64,000 nucleotides of DNA from JAHFUA01 sp963808725 (lineage in GTDB: Bacteria > Acidobacteriota > Terriglobia > Terriglobales > Acidobacteriaceae), in assembly GCA_963808725.1 (NCBI GenBank), contig CAWEGO010000004.1, positions 1 through 64,000 on the forward strand, written 5' to 3'. The notes beneath the pieces are model-generated. The model made no database searches. It saw only the letters and a list, made by a program, of their open reading frames with translations, and was not told where the DNA came from. Of the stretch, positions 35,732 through 44,020 are shown piece after piece. The position numbers and the translations under genes are program-made. Each line of letters begins with the position of its first letter. The stretch's first letter is position 1.

Positions 35732-37774
35732 TCACCAACTCGCGAGCGCGGTCCGCTTCCAGGTATTGGTGCCAACACACACGAACACGTAATTGCCGTC
35801 GTAGGCCCAGTTTCCGGCGGTGCAGGCGGAAGTCGATGACTGGGGCGCAGCCACCGGTGCGGCGGTGAAGTCCGAAGCGTGCTTGCCGTCCACACGGTCG
35901 GCGTTCAAATTCGCGACCACGCTCGTATCGGCAATCCCTTGGAGCTTGGGCGCATTCACGCCGCCGGAAAAGCTCGCGCTCCCGCTGGCGGTGTCGATGG
36001 ACCAGGTGGGCGTGGTCTCGTTCGCAGGCCCGAAGCCCGAGATGCCACGGCCGCGCGTTTTGATGTACTCGGCCTCGTTCTGCAGCGGAAATTTATAGTG
36101 GCAGTTCAGCGGCGCGCGGAGAGTCATGTGAGCCGCTTTGGTATTGCCGGCGAAGCAGGCTTGTCCGCCCCGGGTGGAGAAAATCACCACCACGTCATAG
36201 GTTGCCGCCTCCGGCGTCGGCTCCCAGGCAATGCTGACGGTGTGGTTGGCATCGAGGGTTTCAGGGCCATTGCAGAAGGTGTGGCTCTCGCTGCTGCGCC
36301 GCTTGCCGGCGTCGAGAGCGAAGAGATAGATGCTGTAGGGCACGGAGAAATCCTTGCCCGTCACCTTGCAGCCCGGCAGAACGAAGCTGGGAGCGCCGGG
36401 ACCACCGATCTCAATCACCCCGTCGCCGATGAAAATATGGTCGGCAGCGGCGGGCAGCATACCGGCCTCCTTGGCCGTGTTGTCGGCGGAGTAGCGCAAT
36501 CCGCGCCGGACGCCGCCGGAGTTGTTGATGAAGCTGACCCCGTTGTTGAAGTGCTGACCGTGCTGGGCGGTGCCGAGCAGAATGTTGCCGCCGCCGTAGA
36601 AGCCGTAGCTGGCTCCCAGCAACTGCTTCATCTCCTCCGGCGGAAGGTAAAACTGGGCATTTTGGGTCGCAAAATTCGCGCCGTAACTCTTCCAGGCAAA
36701 GCCGTTATTCAGGAAAATGGCGCTGCTGTGGCCGTTCCCACAGACGTGGTGTGGGCTCGCCAGGTTGCTCTGGCCCCAGCTATTGCTGAAGATGAAGGCG
36801 AATTGAGCCCCGCCGATATCCCAGAAGCAGGGCGCCGTCGCCTTGTCGTCCCAACCATTGTTGATGTGGGAGAGCGTGATGGGGTTCAGGATGGGACCGG
36901 TGCCGATGCTGAGGAACTGCCGGTTAGCCTCGCTGAGCAGGCCATCGATGCTGACCGGATCGGTCCAGCGGTCGATGGCGATCCCGGCGACACTGAAATT
37001 GCCGACTTCGCCATACTGAATGTGCCAGCTCCCGCTGTCGAACTTGTAGCCATACTTTCCAAAGCTGACGTTGTTGTTGAAGAAAATCTCGTTCTTGGGA
37101 TTGAACGAGGGGCCGATGTGAAAGCCGGTGCCGCCGCCGGGATGGCAGACGATGTTGTAAAATTTGCCGTCCTCCACGTTCACCGGCGATTTGGCGGAGA
37201 TGTCGATGCAGGTGAAGTCCGGGGTTGCGATGTCTCCTTGCGGCGCGGGGCTGATGAATGCCCGGTCCACTAGCAGGTTGCTGGCTGTCCAGGTGCCGGC
37301 GCGCGCCTGGTCCCAGGCGATCCCGGCGCGAGCGTAGGTGCGGGTGCAGTTGTCTCTCCAGTGGCCGAAAATGCTCAATTCACGGATCTCGATGGTGTGG
37401 GAGCGGTCGAGGTCGAAGACGGGCTGGGTGCCGTCGCCGCAATACACTACTGCCGAGGTCGGCCCGGTGCCGCGAAACGTAAGATCGCCGGTGTTGGCCG
37501 CGTTGATCGCCGCGCTTATCCGGGTCAGAAAGTGATTCGGCCAGTTGAACTCCCCGCCGCCGGCCTGCTTTTGTTCCTGAACTGCCTGGTTGATGGCCTG
37601 CGTGTCATCGACGTTTACGCTGCCGGTTAAGCCTCGTTGCCGCCAATCGGCAGCGACGCTCTGCCGTTGCGGAACCGCCGGCGCTGTGCCGGCGTTCTGC
37701 GCTGCCGCGACCGCCGTTCCTACCAGTAAGAACATCGCACCACGCCAAAACCTCTGCGCAATCTGGACCTTCAT
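35732..37774 (-). CDS. Secreted right-handed beta-helix protein with tail-fibre-like C-terminus
   Basis: This 680-residue protein has a signal peptide (FLLVGTAVAAAQ). The region after it reads VDDTQAINQAVQEQKQAGGG, resembling pectate-lyase superfamily N-termini. Repeated short beta-turns follow, such as TIEIRELSIFGHW and GKFYNIVCHPGGGTGFHIGP, consistent with a beta-helix. Near the C-terminus VANLNADRVDGKHASDF resembles a motif of phage tail fibres. The last segment, ACTAGNWAYDGNYVFVCVGT, is a short adhesin-like repeat that also occurs in secreted acidobacterial proteins. It may bind, cut or organise the polysaccharide made by this locus. Catalytic residues cannot be assigned. Confidence 0.65.
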   Translation of the reverse strand: MKVQIAQRFWRGAMFLLVGTAVAAAQNAGTAPAVPQRQSVAADWRQRGLTGSVNVDDTQAINQAVQEQKQAGGGEFNWPNHFLTRISAAINAANTGDLTFRGTGPTSAVVYCGDGTQPVFDLDRSHTIEIRELSIFGHWRDNCTRTYARAGIAWDQARAGTWTASNLLVDRAFISPAPQGDIATPDFTCIDISAKSPVNVEDGKFYNIVCHPGGGTGFHIGPSFNPKNEIFFNNNVSFGKYGYKFDSGSWHIQYGEVGNFSVAGIAIDRWTDPVSIDGLLSEANRQFLSIGTGPILNPITLSHINNGWDDKATAPCFWDIGGAQFAFIFSNSWGQSNLASPHHVCGNGHSSAIFLNNGFAWKSYGANFATQNAQFYLPPEEMKQLLGASYGFYGGGNILLGTAQHGQHFNNGVSFINNSGGVRRGLRYSADNTAKEAGMLPAAADHIFIGDGVIEIGGPGAPSFVLPGCKVTGKDFSVPYSIYLFALDAGKRRSSESHTFCNGPETLDANHTVSIAWEPTPEAATYDVVVIFSTRGGQACFAGNTKAAHMTLRAPLNCHYKFPLQNEAEYIKTRGRGISGFGPANETTPTWSIDTASGSASFSGGVNAPKLQGIADTSVVANLNADRVDGKHASDFTAAPVAAPQSSTSACTAGNWAYDGNYVFVCVGTNTWKRTALASW

Positions 37775-37959
37775 GGTTTGTCTCCACAGCGGGATCCCTT
37801 CTTCTTACCAGCCTGAGTTGTGGAAAAGGGACGGTTTTCCGGCGTCTTCAGGAATTGCGATGATTCCGCCTACAGGACTGTTGATCTCCCCCTAGGGCAA
37901 AGACCCTACTCCGGAGCCCTATCCTGTCCCGTAAGCTGCGGAACTAACGGTGTAAAGGC

Positions 37960-38151
37960 ATGGCCGGCCGAAGCGCTAGGGAAATTCGCGACGAACTCAA
38001 TCGCCTTATGCAGGAGCAGATTGCGAGTTTGGAAAAAGAGACCTTCGGGGGAATCAGCCAGGAAGAGTTGCGCCAACAAGAGGCGCGGCTCAGGCGCATC
38101 CGCGAAGTGTCCGCGGAATTTCTCGCAGCTTTGAAAAGAAATGACCCGTAG
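37960..38151 (+). CDS. Small conserved-looking coiled-coil protein
   Basis: This 63-residue protein is almost entirely helical and charged: REIRDELNRLMQEQIASLEK, EELRQQEARLRRIREVSAEF. Heptad spacing suggests a coiled coil. It has no signal peptide, membrane helix or recognised domain. A gene with a strong Shine-Dalgarno follows 15 bases later, and the two are probably co-transcribed. I do not recognise the family. The upstream Shine-Dalgarno (TAAAGG) is weak. It sits alone between two minus-strand genes for secreted proteins. Confidence 0.55.
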   Translation: MAGRSAREIRDELNRLMQEQIASLEKETFGGISQEELRQQEARLRRIREVSAEFLAALKRNDP

Positions 38152-38166
38152 CTCGAAGGAGAACGC

Positions 38167-38406
38167 ATGACGGAAAAGCCCAGTGTGACTCTGCCCGGAA
38201 CCGTGGAGAAAATCATCGAGTCTCCGCATCCCAGCGAACCGGAAAAAGCGCAGATTTCGATTGAAGGGGCCGATGATCTGTATCGAGAAATCCGCATTGA
38301 AAACTCACTGACGGACGAAAACGGTGATGGGGTGCGTCTCAAGAAGGGCGCCGAAGTTGAAGTTACCGTGGAAGCTGACCAAGACGCGACAATCCCTAAA
38401 CGCTAA
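38167..38406 (+). CDS. Small acidic protein of unknown function
   Basis: This 79-residue protein is preceded by a strong Shine-Dalgarno (GAAGGAG) eight bases before the ATG, which is good evidence that it is real. The sequence is acidic and beta-rich: LPGTVEKIIESPHPSEPEKA, ISIEGADDLYREIRIENSLT, VRLKKGAEVEVTVEAD. The pattern of alternating strands suggests a small barrel. No Cys or catalytic residues stand out, and there is no signal peptide. It is convergent with the discoidin-repeat gene. I do not recognise the family. Confidence 0.65.
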   Translation: MTEKPSVTLPGTVEKIIESPHPSEPEKAQISIEGADDLYREIRIENSLTDENGDGVRLKKGAEVEVTVEADQDATIPKR

Positions 38407-38436
38407 CCGGCGAAGTGATTCTGAACGACTGGGCGG

Positions 38437-41376
38437 CTAGGGCTGAGGAATCGTGGCCGCGACTTCGGGTGTGGTCACGCTCTCTACCAGGCTGGCATTC
38501 ACAGCGGTCACGACGTAGTAATACGTCGCGCCTCCCGGGAGCGAGTCGATGAACGTGGTCTGTGGCTGTGGCACGGGATTGAGCTCCGTGTAGGGCCCGC
38601 CAGACTGCGTGGCGCGATACACGAAGTATCCGATCACCGGCGAAGTGCTCGCCGTCCAACTCAGGTTCAGGTTATGCATGGCCACTCCCACGCCACTCAT
38701 GCTGATCGAGTGCGAGCCGGCGGCGGTATTGTCGAAAATCGTGATAGTTCCGCTGTGCGTGCCCAGGGCGGTGGGTGTGAAGAACACCTGGAGGGTGCAG
38801 CCCGCGCTGACGTCGACGCCGACCGCGCAGTCATTCGCCTGGCCGAAGTCTCCGGCGACGGTTACGTTACTCACCAGCAGCGGACCCGAGCCCCCGTTCG
38901 ACACAAAGATGCTGGGCGCCCTGCCGGTGGTATTCAGCAATTGCGGTCCAAACACCGCGCTGGCGGATGACAGCGACATGATCGGCATCACGCCGTTACC
39001 GCTGAGCGGAATTTCCAGTTGTCCGGTGGCGCTGTTCAGCACCGTCAGCCGCGCGCTGCGATAGCCCAGGACGGTGGGCGTGAAAGTGACGTTAATCGTG
39101 CAACTGGCCAGCGCCGGCAGGCTGGTGGCGCAGTTGTTGGTCTGGATGAAGTCCCCGAAAGCGCCGATCCCCGTGATCCCCACGGCACTGAGCCCAACGT
39201 TGGTGAGCACCAGAGGCAGCGGAGCACTGGAGGTATTCAAAAGCTGATCGGGGAAATCTAGGCCGCCCGCCGACGGGAACAGGCCCGGCAGCAGGTCGCC
39301 GAGCGCATCGATTTCCGCCGCCGATGTCCAGGGATTGCCGTTGACCTCCGACAAGGCGCGCAGTCGGATATAGCGCGCGATGGTGACGGGAAATCCGATC
39401 TGCCGTGGAGTGGGGACTCCGGCGCCCGGCCCGGGACACTGGGCGGCATAGCCGGTGTAATCGAAATTTCCGGCCGCCACCGGCGTGTTCCAGTAGACCC
39501 CGTCCGAGCTGACGTAGAACTCGTACTGGTGGATCCAGCCGCAGGCGCTGCCGTCCTGCCGGGGCAGGTACTGGAAGGCGCTCAGGGTGTAATAAGCTCC
39601 CAGATCGATCTGAATTTCATGCGGCACCGGTGGCGCGCCGCCGCAGAACTGGGTGTGCCAGAAGGTGGCGGGGTTGCCGTCGATGGCATTCGTCGCCGCC
39701 CCGTTGTAACAGCTAATCTCCTGACTGTCGACGTAAATTACCGCCCATCCGTTCTGCGGGATCAAACCCAATGGGCTCAGGGCAAGAGTAGAGCTTTGGG
39801 TGACTCCGCCGTAGCTGGCGAGGATATCGACCGTTGTGGAAGCGCTCACGGCGGTGGTGCTGGCCAGGAAACTTGCGCTGGCAGTGCCCTCTGGAATAGT
39901 GACGCTGACGGGCACCGTGGCCAGGGCGGGATTGGTGCTGATGAGCGCTACCACCGCGCCGCCGGCGGGAGCGGGCGACGCCAAGGTCACGGTCCCGGTC
40001 GCAGCGCTTCCTCCCGGAACGCTGGTTGGACTGAACATCAGGGCCAGCGGCGCGAGCTGAATGCCGAGCACATCGATCTCGGCGGCCGAGGTCCAGGGAT
40101 TGCCGTTGACCTCCGACAGGGCGCGCAGGCGGATGTAACGTCCGGTGGCCGCCGGGAATGCGATCTGGCGCGGGGTTGGCACTCCCGCGCCCGGTCCGGG
40201 ACACTGCATGACATACCCGATGTACTCAAAGGTCCCGGCCGCAACCGGCGTGCCCCAGTTGATACCGTCGGGGCTGACGTAGAACTGGTACTGGCTAATC
40301 CATCCGCAAGCGCTGCCGTCCTGCCGCGGCAGGTACTGGAAGGCACTCAGGGTGTAGGCAGTCCCCAGATCGATTTGAATCTCATGCGGCAGCGGCGGCG
40401 AGGCGCCGCAGAACTGGGTGTGCCAGAAAGTGGCGGGATTGCCGTCGATAGCATTCGTCGCCGCCCCGTTGAAACAGCCTGTCTGCTGGCTGTCCACGTA
40501 GATCACCGCCCATCCGGTTTGCGGGATCAGGGCGCCGGGAGTGACGGTGAGGATAGCGCTCTCCGTGATTCCGCCGTAGCTGGCGTTGATAGTAACCGGG
40601 GTCGCGGCGCTGACCATACTCGTGCTGATGAGGAACTCTCCGCTGCTGGCTCCGGGTGGCATGGCGAGGCTGGCGGGAACTGCCGCCACCGCCGGGTTGC
40701 TGCTGGAGAGCGTCACGACGATGCCGCTGGCAAGTACAGGAGCCGTCAGGGCCACGCTGGCACTGGAAACACTTCCCGCCACCACCGTCGCCGGGTTAAG
40801 GGTGAGTTGCGACACGGTTTCCGGTGGCAGGACGGCGGCTGTGCCGACGACATCGATCTCGGCGGCCGACGTCCAGGGATTGCCGTTGATCTCGGATAAG
40901 GCGCGCAGGCGGATGTAACGTCCGGTGGCCGCTGGGAATGCGATCTGGCGCGGGGTGGGAACTCCGGCGCCCGGCCCAGGACATTGGGCGGTATAGCCGG
41001 TGTAATCGAAATTCCCGGCCGCCACTGGCGTGCCCCAGTTGACCCCATCGGTGCTGACATAGAACTCGTACTGGTTAATCCATCCGCAGGCGCTGCCATC
41101 CTGGCGCGGCAGGTACTGGAAGGCGCTCAGTGTGTAATAAGATCCCAGGTCGATCTGGATCTCATGCGGCAGCGGTGGCGTGGCGCCGCAAAACTGGGTG
41201 TGCCAGAAGGTGGCGGGGTTGCCGTCGATGGCGTTCGTCGCCGCCCCGGGGAAACAGGCAGTCTCCTGACTGTCGACGTAGATCACCTCCCATCCGGTTT
41301 GCGGAATCAGGCTCTGGGCCCTGCTGACCGCACCGGCTGAGACCACAAAGACTATTACCAAAAGCCAATTGCGCAT
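38437..41376 (-). CDS. Secreted protein with three discoidin (F5/8 type C) repeats, Hydin-like domains and FN3
   Basis: This 979-residue protein starts at ATG 41376, giving the signal peptide RNWLLVIVFVVSAGAVSRAQ. Three near-identical blocks follow, each with GWxVIYVDSQ, NAIDGNPATFWHTQFCG, PLPHEIQIDLG, LSAFQYLPRQDGSACGW and NPWTSAAEIDV. These are discoidin-type galactose-binding domains. They are separated by Calx-beta/invasin-like strands (VTLSSSNPAVAAVPASL). Two ASPM/SPD-2/Hydin-type repeats (DFIQTNNCATSL, DFGQANDCAVGV) and a C-terminal fibronectin III-like domain (YFVYRATQSGGPYTELNP) complete it. It is probably a surface adhesin or glycan-binding matrix protein. The three DNA blocks are about 440 bases each, so the assembly could have gained or lost copies. 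Confidence 0.8.
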   Translation of the reverse strand: MRNWLLVIVFVVSAGAVSRAQSLIPQTGWEVIYVDSQETACFPGAATNAIDGNPATFWHTQFCGATPPLPHEIQIDLGSYYTLSAFQYLPRQDGSACGWINQYEFYVSTDGVNWGTPVAAGNFDYTGYTAQCPGPGAGVPTPRQIAFPAATGRYIRLRALSEINGNPWTSAAEIDVVGTAAVLPPETVSQLTLNPATVVAGSVSSASVALTAPVLASGIVVTLSSSNPAVAAVPASLAMPPGASSGEFLISTSMVSAATPVTINASYGGITESAILTVTPGALIPQTGWAVIYVDSQQTGCFNGAATNAIDGNPATFWHTQFCGASPPLPHEIQIDLGTAYTLSAFQYLPRQDGSACGWISQYQFYVSPDGINWGTPVAAGTFEYIGYVMQCPGPGAGVPTPRQIAFPAATGRYIRLRALSEVNGNPWTSAAEIDVLGIQLAPLALMFSPTSVPGGSAATGTVTLASPAPAGGAVVALISTNPALATVPVSVTIPEGTASASFLASTTAVSASTTVDILASYGGVTQSSTLALSPLGLIPQNGWAVIYVDSQEISCYNGAATNAIDGNPATFWHTQFCGGAPPVPHEIQIDLGAYYTLSAFQYLPRQDGSACGWIHQYEFYVSSDGVYWNTPVAAGNFDYTGYAAQCPGPGAGVPTPRQIGFPVTIARYIRLRALSEVNGNPWTSAAEIDALGDLLPGLFPSAGGLDFPDQLLNTSSAPLPLVLTNVGLSAVGITGIGAFGDFIQTNNCATSLPALASCTINVTFTPTVLGYRSARLTVLNSATGQLEIPLSGNGVMPIMSLSSASAVFGPQLLNTTGRAPSIFVSNGGSGPLLVSNVTVAGDFGQANDCAVGVDVSAGCTLQVFFTPTALGTHSGTITIFDNTAAGSHSISMSGVGVAMHNLNLSWTASTSPVIGYFVYRATQSGGPYTELNPVPQPQTTFIDSLPGGATYYYVVTAVNASLVESVTTPEVAATIPQP
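39326..39763. repeat. Intragenic discoidin repeat, copy 1
   Basis: This block of about 438 bases is highly similar to those at 40091 and 40871. Each encodes one discoidin domain of the protein at 38437-41376. Spacings between copies are about 765 and 780 bases. Confidence 0.8.
40091..40530. repeat. Intragenic discoidin repeat, copy 2
   Basis: This block of about 440 bases, starting GTCCAGGGATTGCCGTTGAC, is highly similar to copies 1 and 3. Sustained nucleotide identity suggests recent duplication or gene conversion. Confidence 0.8.
40871..41310. repeat. Intragenic discoidin repeat, copy 3
   Basis: This block of about 440 bases is the copy nearest the signal peptide. It is highly similar to copies 1 and 2. 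Confidence 0.8.
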
Positions 41377-41609
41377 CCGGCTTGGGCGATGCAAGCGAGG
41401 GTTCGGCTCCAGGTGCGAGTTTCCTCTCATTCAAAACGACCGAACAGAGACACACGGGGCCCATAAGCTTACTCATGTGACAAGACCATGTGAGCAATTG
41501 CTGGGCCAGCCGGTGATGGAGAAGTTCCCACGGTTACTTAAACTTACAGGTGAAAAGAGGTAGCGACTGCAAATGAAAGGAAAAGACTTGCACCTTTTTG
41601 TGGGCGATG

Positions 41610-41649
41610 CTGAATAGTTATTGCGGTAACTGAATGGTTATCGCAGTAA
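41610..41649. promoter_or_regulatory. Two tandem 20-bp direct repeats in the intergenic region
   Basis: CTGAATAGTTATTGCGGTAA (41610-41629) is followed at once by CTGAATGGTTATCGCAGTAA (41630-41649), 17 of 20 bases identical. The unit length is about two helical turns. The region lies between the end of rfbD and the start of the discoidin gene, about 230 bases upstream of the latter. A regulator site is inferred. Confidence 0.5.
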
Positions 41650-41659
41650 TTGGGGAGGA

Positions 41660-42520
41660 TTACCCGGCCCGGCCGCCGCCCGCCCGCATTTGTCGGCGCA
41701 AGGTTAGATAATCCGGCAGGGCCTCGCGCCAATCGCGGAGACGAATGCCATAGCGCCGCAGGCTCGCGTCCGATAGTGCCGAGTAACGTGGCCGCACGCC
41801 TGCCCACTTCACATCCACAACGGGCGGCTCGATTTCCACCGAGAGTCCCGCAGCCCGCAACAGTTCGCGGCTGAAGTCATAGCGCGAAACTGCGGTGGGA
41901 TTGGTGACGTGCACCGTACCTTGGGCGCCGACATGCACCAGTGCGGCCAGCGCCCGCGCCACATCGTGGCTATAGTTGGGAATGCTCACCTGGTCAGCCA
42001 GCGTCCGCACCGGCTCTCCGCTCTCGGCCCGGTCGAGCACGGTGTTGGCGAAGCATTTCTTCTCCGCCCCGAACAACCAGGAAACCCGCACGATGCAACT
42101 GCCGGGCAGGATGCGCGTCACGTCTTTTTCCGCCGCCGCCTTGGTGCGTCCGTACACGCTGAGCGGTGCCACCGGATCCTCCACCTCGTAGGGCGAGCGC
42201 TGGCTGCCGTCGAAAACATAATCGGTGCTGAGGAACATCATGCCCACAGCGTGCTTGCGGCAGGCCTCGGCGACGTGCACCGCGCCCGCGTGGTTCACCA
42301 GTTCCGCCTGCTCAGGATCTCGCTCGCACGCGTCCACCTGGGAAATAGCCGCCGCCAGCACCACCCGGTCGGGCCGATGATGAGCCACGAAGCTTTCGAC
42401 CTGCCGCGGGTCGCGGATATCGAGGTCGCGCGAGCCTACCAATTGAAGATCGTCCCCATGCCACGCCGCCGCGATCGCTCGCCCCAGCAGGCCCGTCCCG
42501 CCGATCACCGCCACCTTCAT
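41660..42520 (-). CDS. rfbD: dTDP-4-dehydrorhamnose reductase
   Basis: This 286-residue extended SDR has the NAD(P) loop AVIGGTGLLGRAIAAAW. The RfbD pattern follows: DLDIRDPRQVESFVAHHRPD, NHAGAVHVAEACRK, FLSTDYVFDGSQRSPYEVED and the catalytic YGRTKAAAE. RVSWLFGAEKKCFANTVLD and the ending GIRLRDWREALPDYL are also typical. It reduces dTDP-4-dehydro-L-rhamnose to dTDP-L-rhamnose, implying rhamnose in the glycan. The other rfb genes (A, B, C) are not in the window. It lies 21 bases after a methyltransferase gene in the same direction. YGRTK confirms an active Tyr-Lys pair. Confidence 0.88.
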   Translation of the reverse strand: MKVAVIGGTGLLGRAIAAAWHGDDLQLVGSRDLDIRDPRQVESFVAHHRPDRVVLAAAISQVDACERDPEQAELVNHAGAVHVAEACRKHAVGMMFLSTDYVFDGSQRSPYEVEDPVAPLSVYGRTKAAAEKDVTRILPGSCIVRVSWLFGAEKKCFANTVLDRAESGEPVRTLADQVSIPNYSHDVARALAALVHVGAQGTVHVTNPTAVSRYDFSRELLRAAGLSVEIEPPVVDVKWAGVRPRYSALSDASLRRYGIRLRDWREALPDYLTLRRQMRAGGGRAG

Positions 42521-42541
42521 CTGCCACGCCTCGCGGGCAGC

Positions 42542-43210
42542 TTACCGCACCACTAGCACTTCGCGGACGTTGTCGCGGGCGAGAAAGAACTTGATGGAAG
42601 AGAAGTCGCGGAAGAGGTTTTCGATGTGGCGGTTGTTGAAAACGCGTTGCAGGCGGAAGCGCGGCCCGCACTGCAATTCGAGCGTGTCTTCGCCGGCGAT
42701 GTGATAGCGGTAATAGGGAGCGTCGGGTCCGGCGTCGCGGGTATGGAAGAAGGCCAGCAGGATGCCCTTGGGCCTGAGGATACGATGGATGCGATTGATC
42801 ATCGGCTTGACCAGCGCCTCGTGCAGGTAGTCGGGCGTGTCCCAGCACAGGATGGCGTCAAAGGTGGTGCTGGGGCTGAACACCAGGTTCTCGGCCAGGA
42901 AGCGGTCGGCGTCACGGGTAGGGTGGCCATCCTCGGCCGGCACCACCAGCGAGGGATCTTCCGATTCCTTCAGCACATCTTCGTTATGGATTCTGTGCCC
43001 CAGGCCGGTGACATAGGCGATGTTGGTGGGCGACGTGGGCCCAAGGTCCAGAATGCGCAGACCGTCTTCGCCTTCGATGGCATGGTTGAACTCGGCCAAG
43101 CCGCTGGAGCGACGGCGCAGGCGTTCACCCAACTCGGCCGCCGGCAGGCCGGTTGCCGCTTCTGCATTTCCCCGAAACCTCCGGAACAGTTGGTGCGTCA
43201 CGGAACTCAT
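42542..43210 (-). CDS. Class I SAM-dependent methyltransferase-like protein
   Basis: This 222-residue protein has a methyltransferase fold with a modified SAM loop, RILDLGPTSPTNIAYVTGLG, in which the usual second and third glycines are replaced. FDAILCWDTPDYLHEALVKP and RILRPKGILLAFFH match motifs IV to VI. The replaced loop occurs in a group of acidobacterial methyltransferases of unknown substrate. It is downstream of the bactofilin gene and upstream of rfbD, with gaps of 60 and 21 bases, so all three may be one operon. The substrate is unknown. Confidence 0.68.
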   Translation of the reverse strand: MSSVTHQLFRRFRGNAEAATGLPAAELGERLRRRSSGLAEFNHAIEGEDGLRILDLGPTSPTNIAYVTGLGHRIHNEDVLKESEDPSLVVPAEDGHPTRDADRFLAENLVFSPSTTFDAILCWDTPDYLHEALVKPMINRIHRILRPKGILLAFFHTRDAGPDAPYYRYHIAGEDTLELQCGPRFRLQRVFNNRHIENLFRDFSSIKFFLARDNVREVLVVR

Positions 43211-43270
43211 GTACTGCTGAACCCAATTCTATTCCCAGGGGCTTCAACCGTTACTTGAAGGATCGCCGGG

Positions 43271-43741
43271 TTATTTCTTGTGTTCGGCCAGCACCGGCTG
43301 CGCCGCGCCCGCCGGCGCAGCCGCATGACTGCTGGAGACGCTGGCCGCGACCGCTTCCACGGTCTCGCGCTTGGGCTCGGGCTTGGCGGCGGTGCGCTGG
43401 GTATCGAGCGAGCCTTTGAACATGGCGCCATCCTCGATGACCATGCGCTGGGTGATGATGTCGCCGGTGAGCACCGCGCTTTTCTTCAGTTCCACGCGCT
43501 CGGTGCCGTGAACGTTGCCGTTCAACTCGCCGTGCACCACCACTTCGCGCGCGTTCACGCTGGCCTTGACCCGGCCGTGCGGTCCGACGGTGAGGTGGTG
43601 GTCGTGCAGTTCGATTTTGCCCTCCACCTGGCCGTCAAGATAAAGGTCCTCGCTGCCCGAGAGTTCACCCTTGACCACTACCGACTTCCCGATGTGAGCG
43701 ACCTCGGCGTGCGCGCTGTCAGTCGGTTTGGACATTTCCAT
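43271..43741 (-). CDS. Bactofilin (polymer-forming cytoskeletal protein)
   Basis: This 156-residue protein has the DUF583/bactofilin core: HIGKSVVVKGELSGSEDLYL, DGQVEGKIELHDHHLTVGPH, GRVKASVNAREVVVHGELNG, then LTGDIITQRMVIEDGAMFKG. These short beta-turn repeats form a right-handed helix that polymerises without nucleotide. The Pro/Ala-rich C-terminal tail of about 45 residues is flexible. Bactofilins position envelope or polysaccharide machinery. No neighbouring M23 peptidase is present. A GGGAG precedes the ATG. The gene may head an operon with the methyltransferase and rfbD. Confidence 0.9.
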   Translation of the reverse strand: MEMSKPTDSAHAEVAHIGKSVVVKGELSGSEDLYLDGQVEGKIELHDHHLTVGPHGRVKASVNAREVVVHGELNGNVHGTERVELKKSAVLTGDIITQRMVIEDGAMFKGSLDTQRTAAKPEPKRETVEAVAASVSSSHAAAPAGAAQPVLAEHKK

Positions 43742-44020
43742 GGCAATCTCCCAGCCCGGATGGGGGCCACATCCATACTTGATTCCCCGCGCTACGGATG
43801 GCGGAGAACACCATTCAAACTATACCCTCTCCGCGGGACAGGCAGCAATCTGGAATTTGCTCCGGCCATTGCTGCTCTAGGGTCATTCCCGCCTCGGGAG
43901 CGGCACGAAGGGGCATGCACGGAAGGTTACGCGGGCCGCCATCCTGTGGCATCATGTGCGGAGAGCAACATCGTCGATGCCAGGGGCGTCCAACCCTGAA
44001 GAGTTGCTTGAAGGGGAATC

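Noticed and set aside
35879..37273. A 464-codon open frame on the plus strand opposite the beta-helix gene
   Set aside because: It is Val/Ala/Gly-rich with no motifs, and the minus-strand gene has a signal peptide and coherent domains.
39529..40899. A 456-codon plus-strand frame opposite the discoidin gene
   Set aside because: Its internal repeats are merely the antisense of the discoidin repeats. The minus strand explains them.
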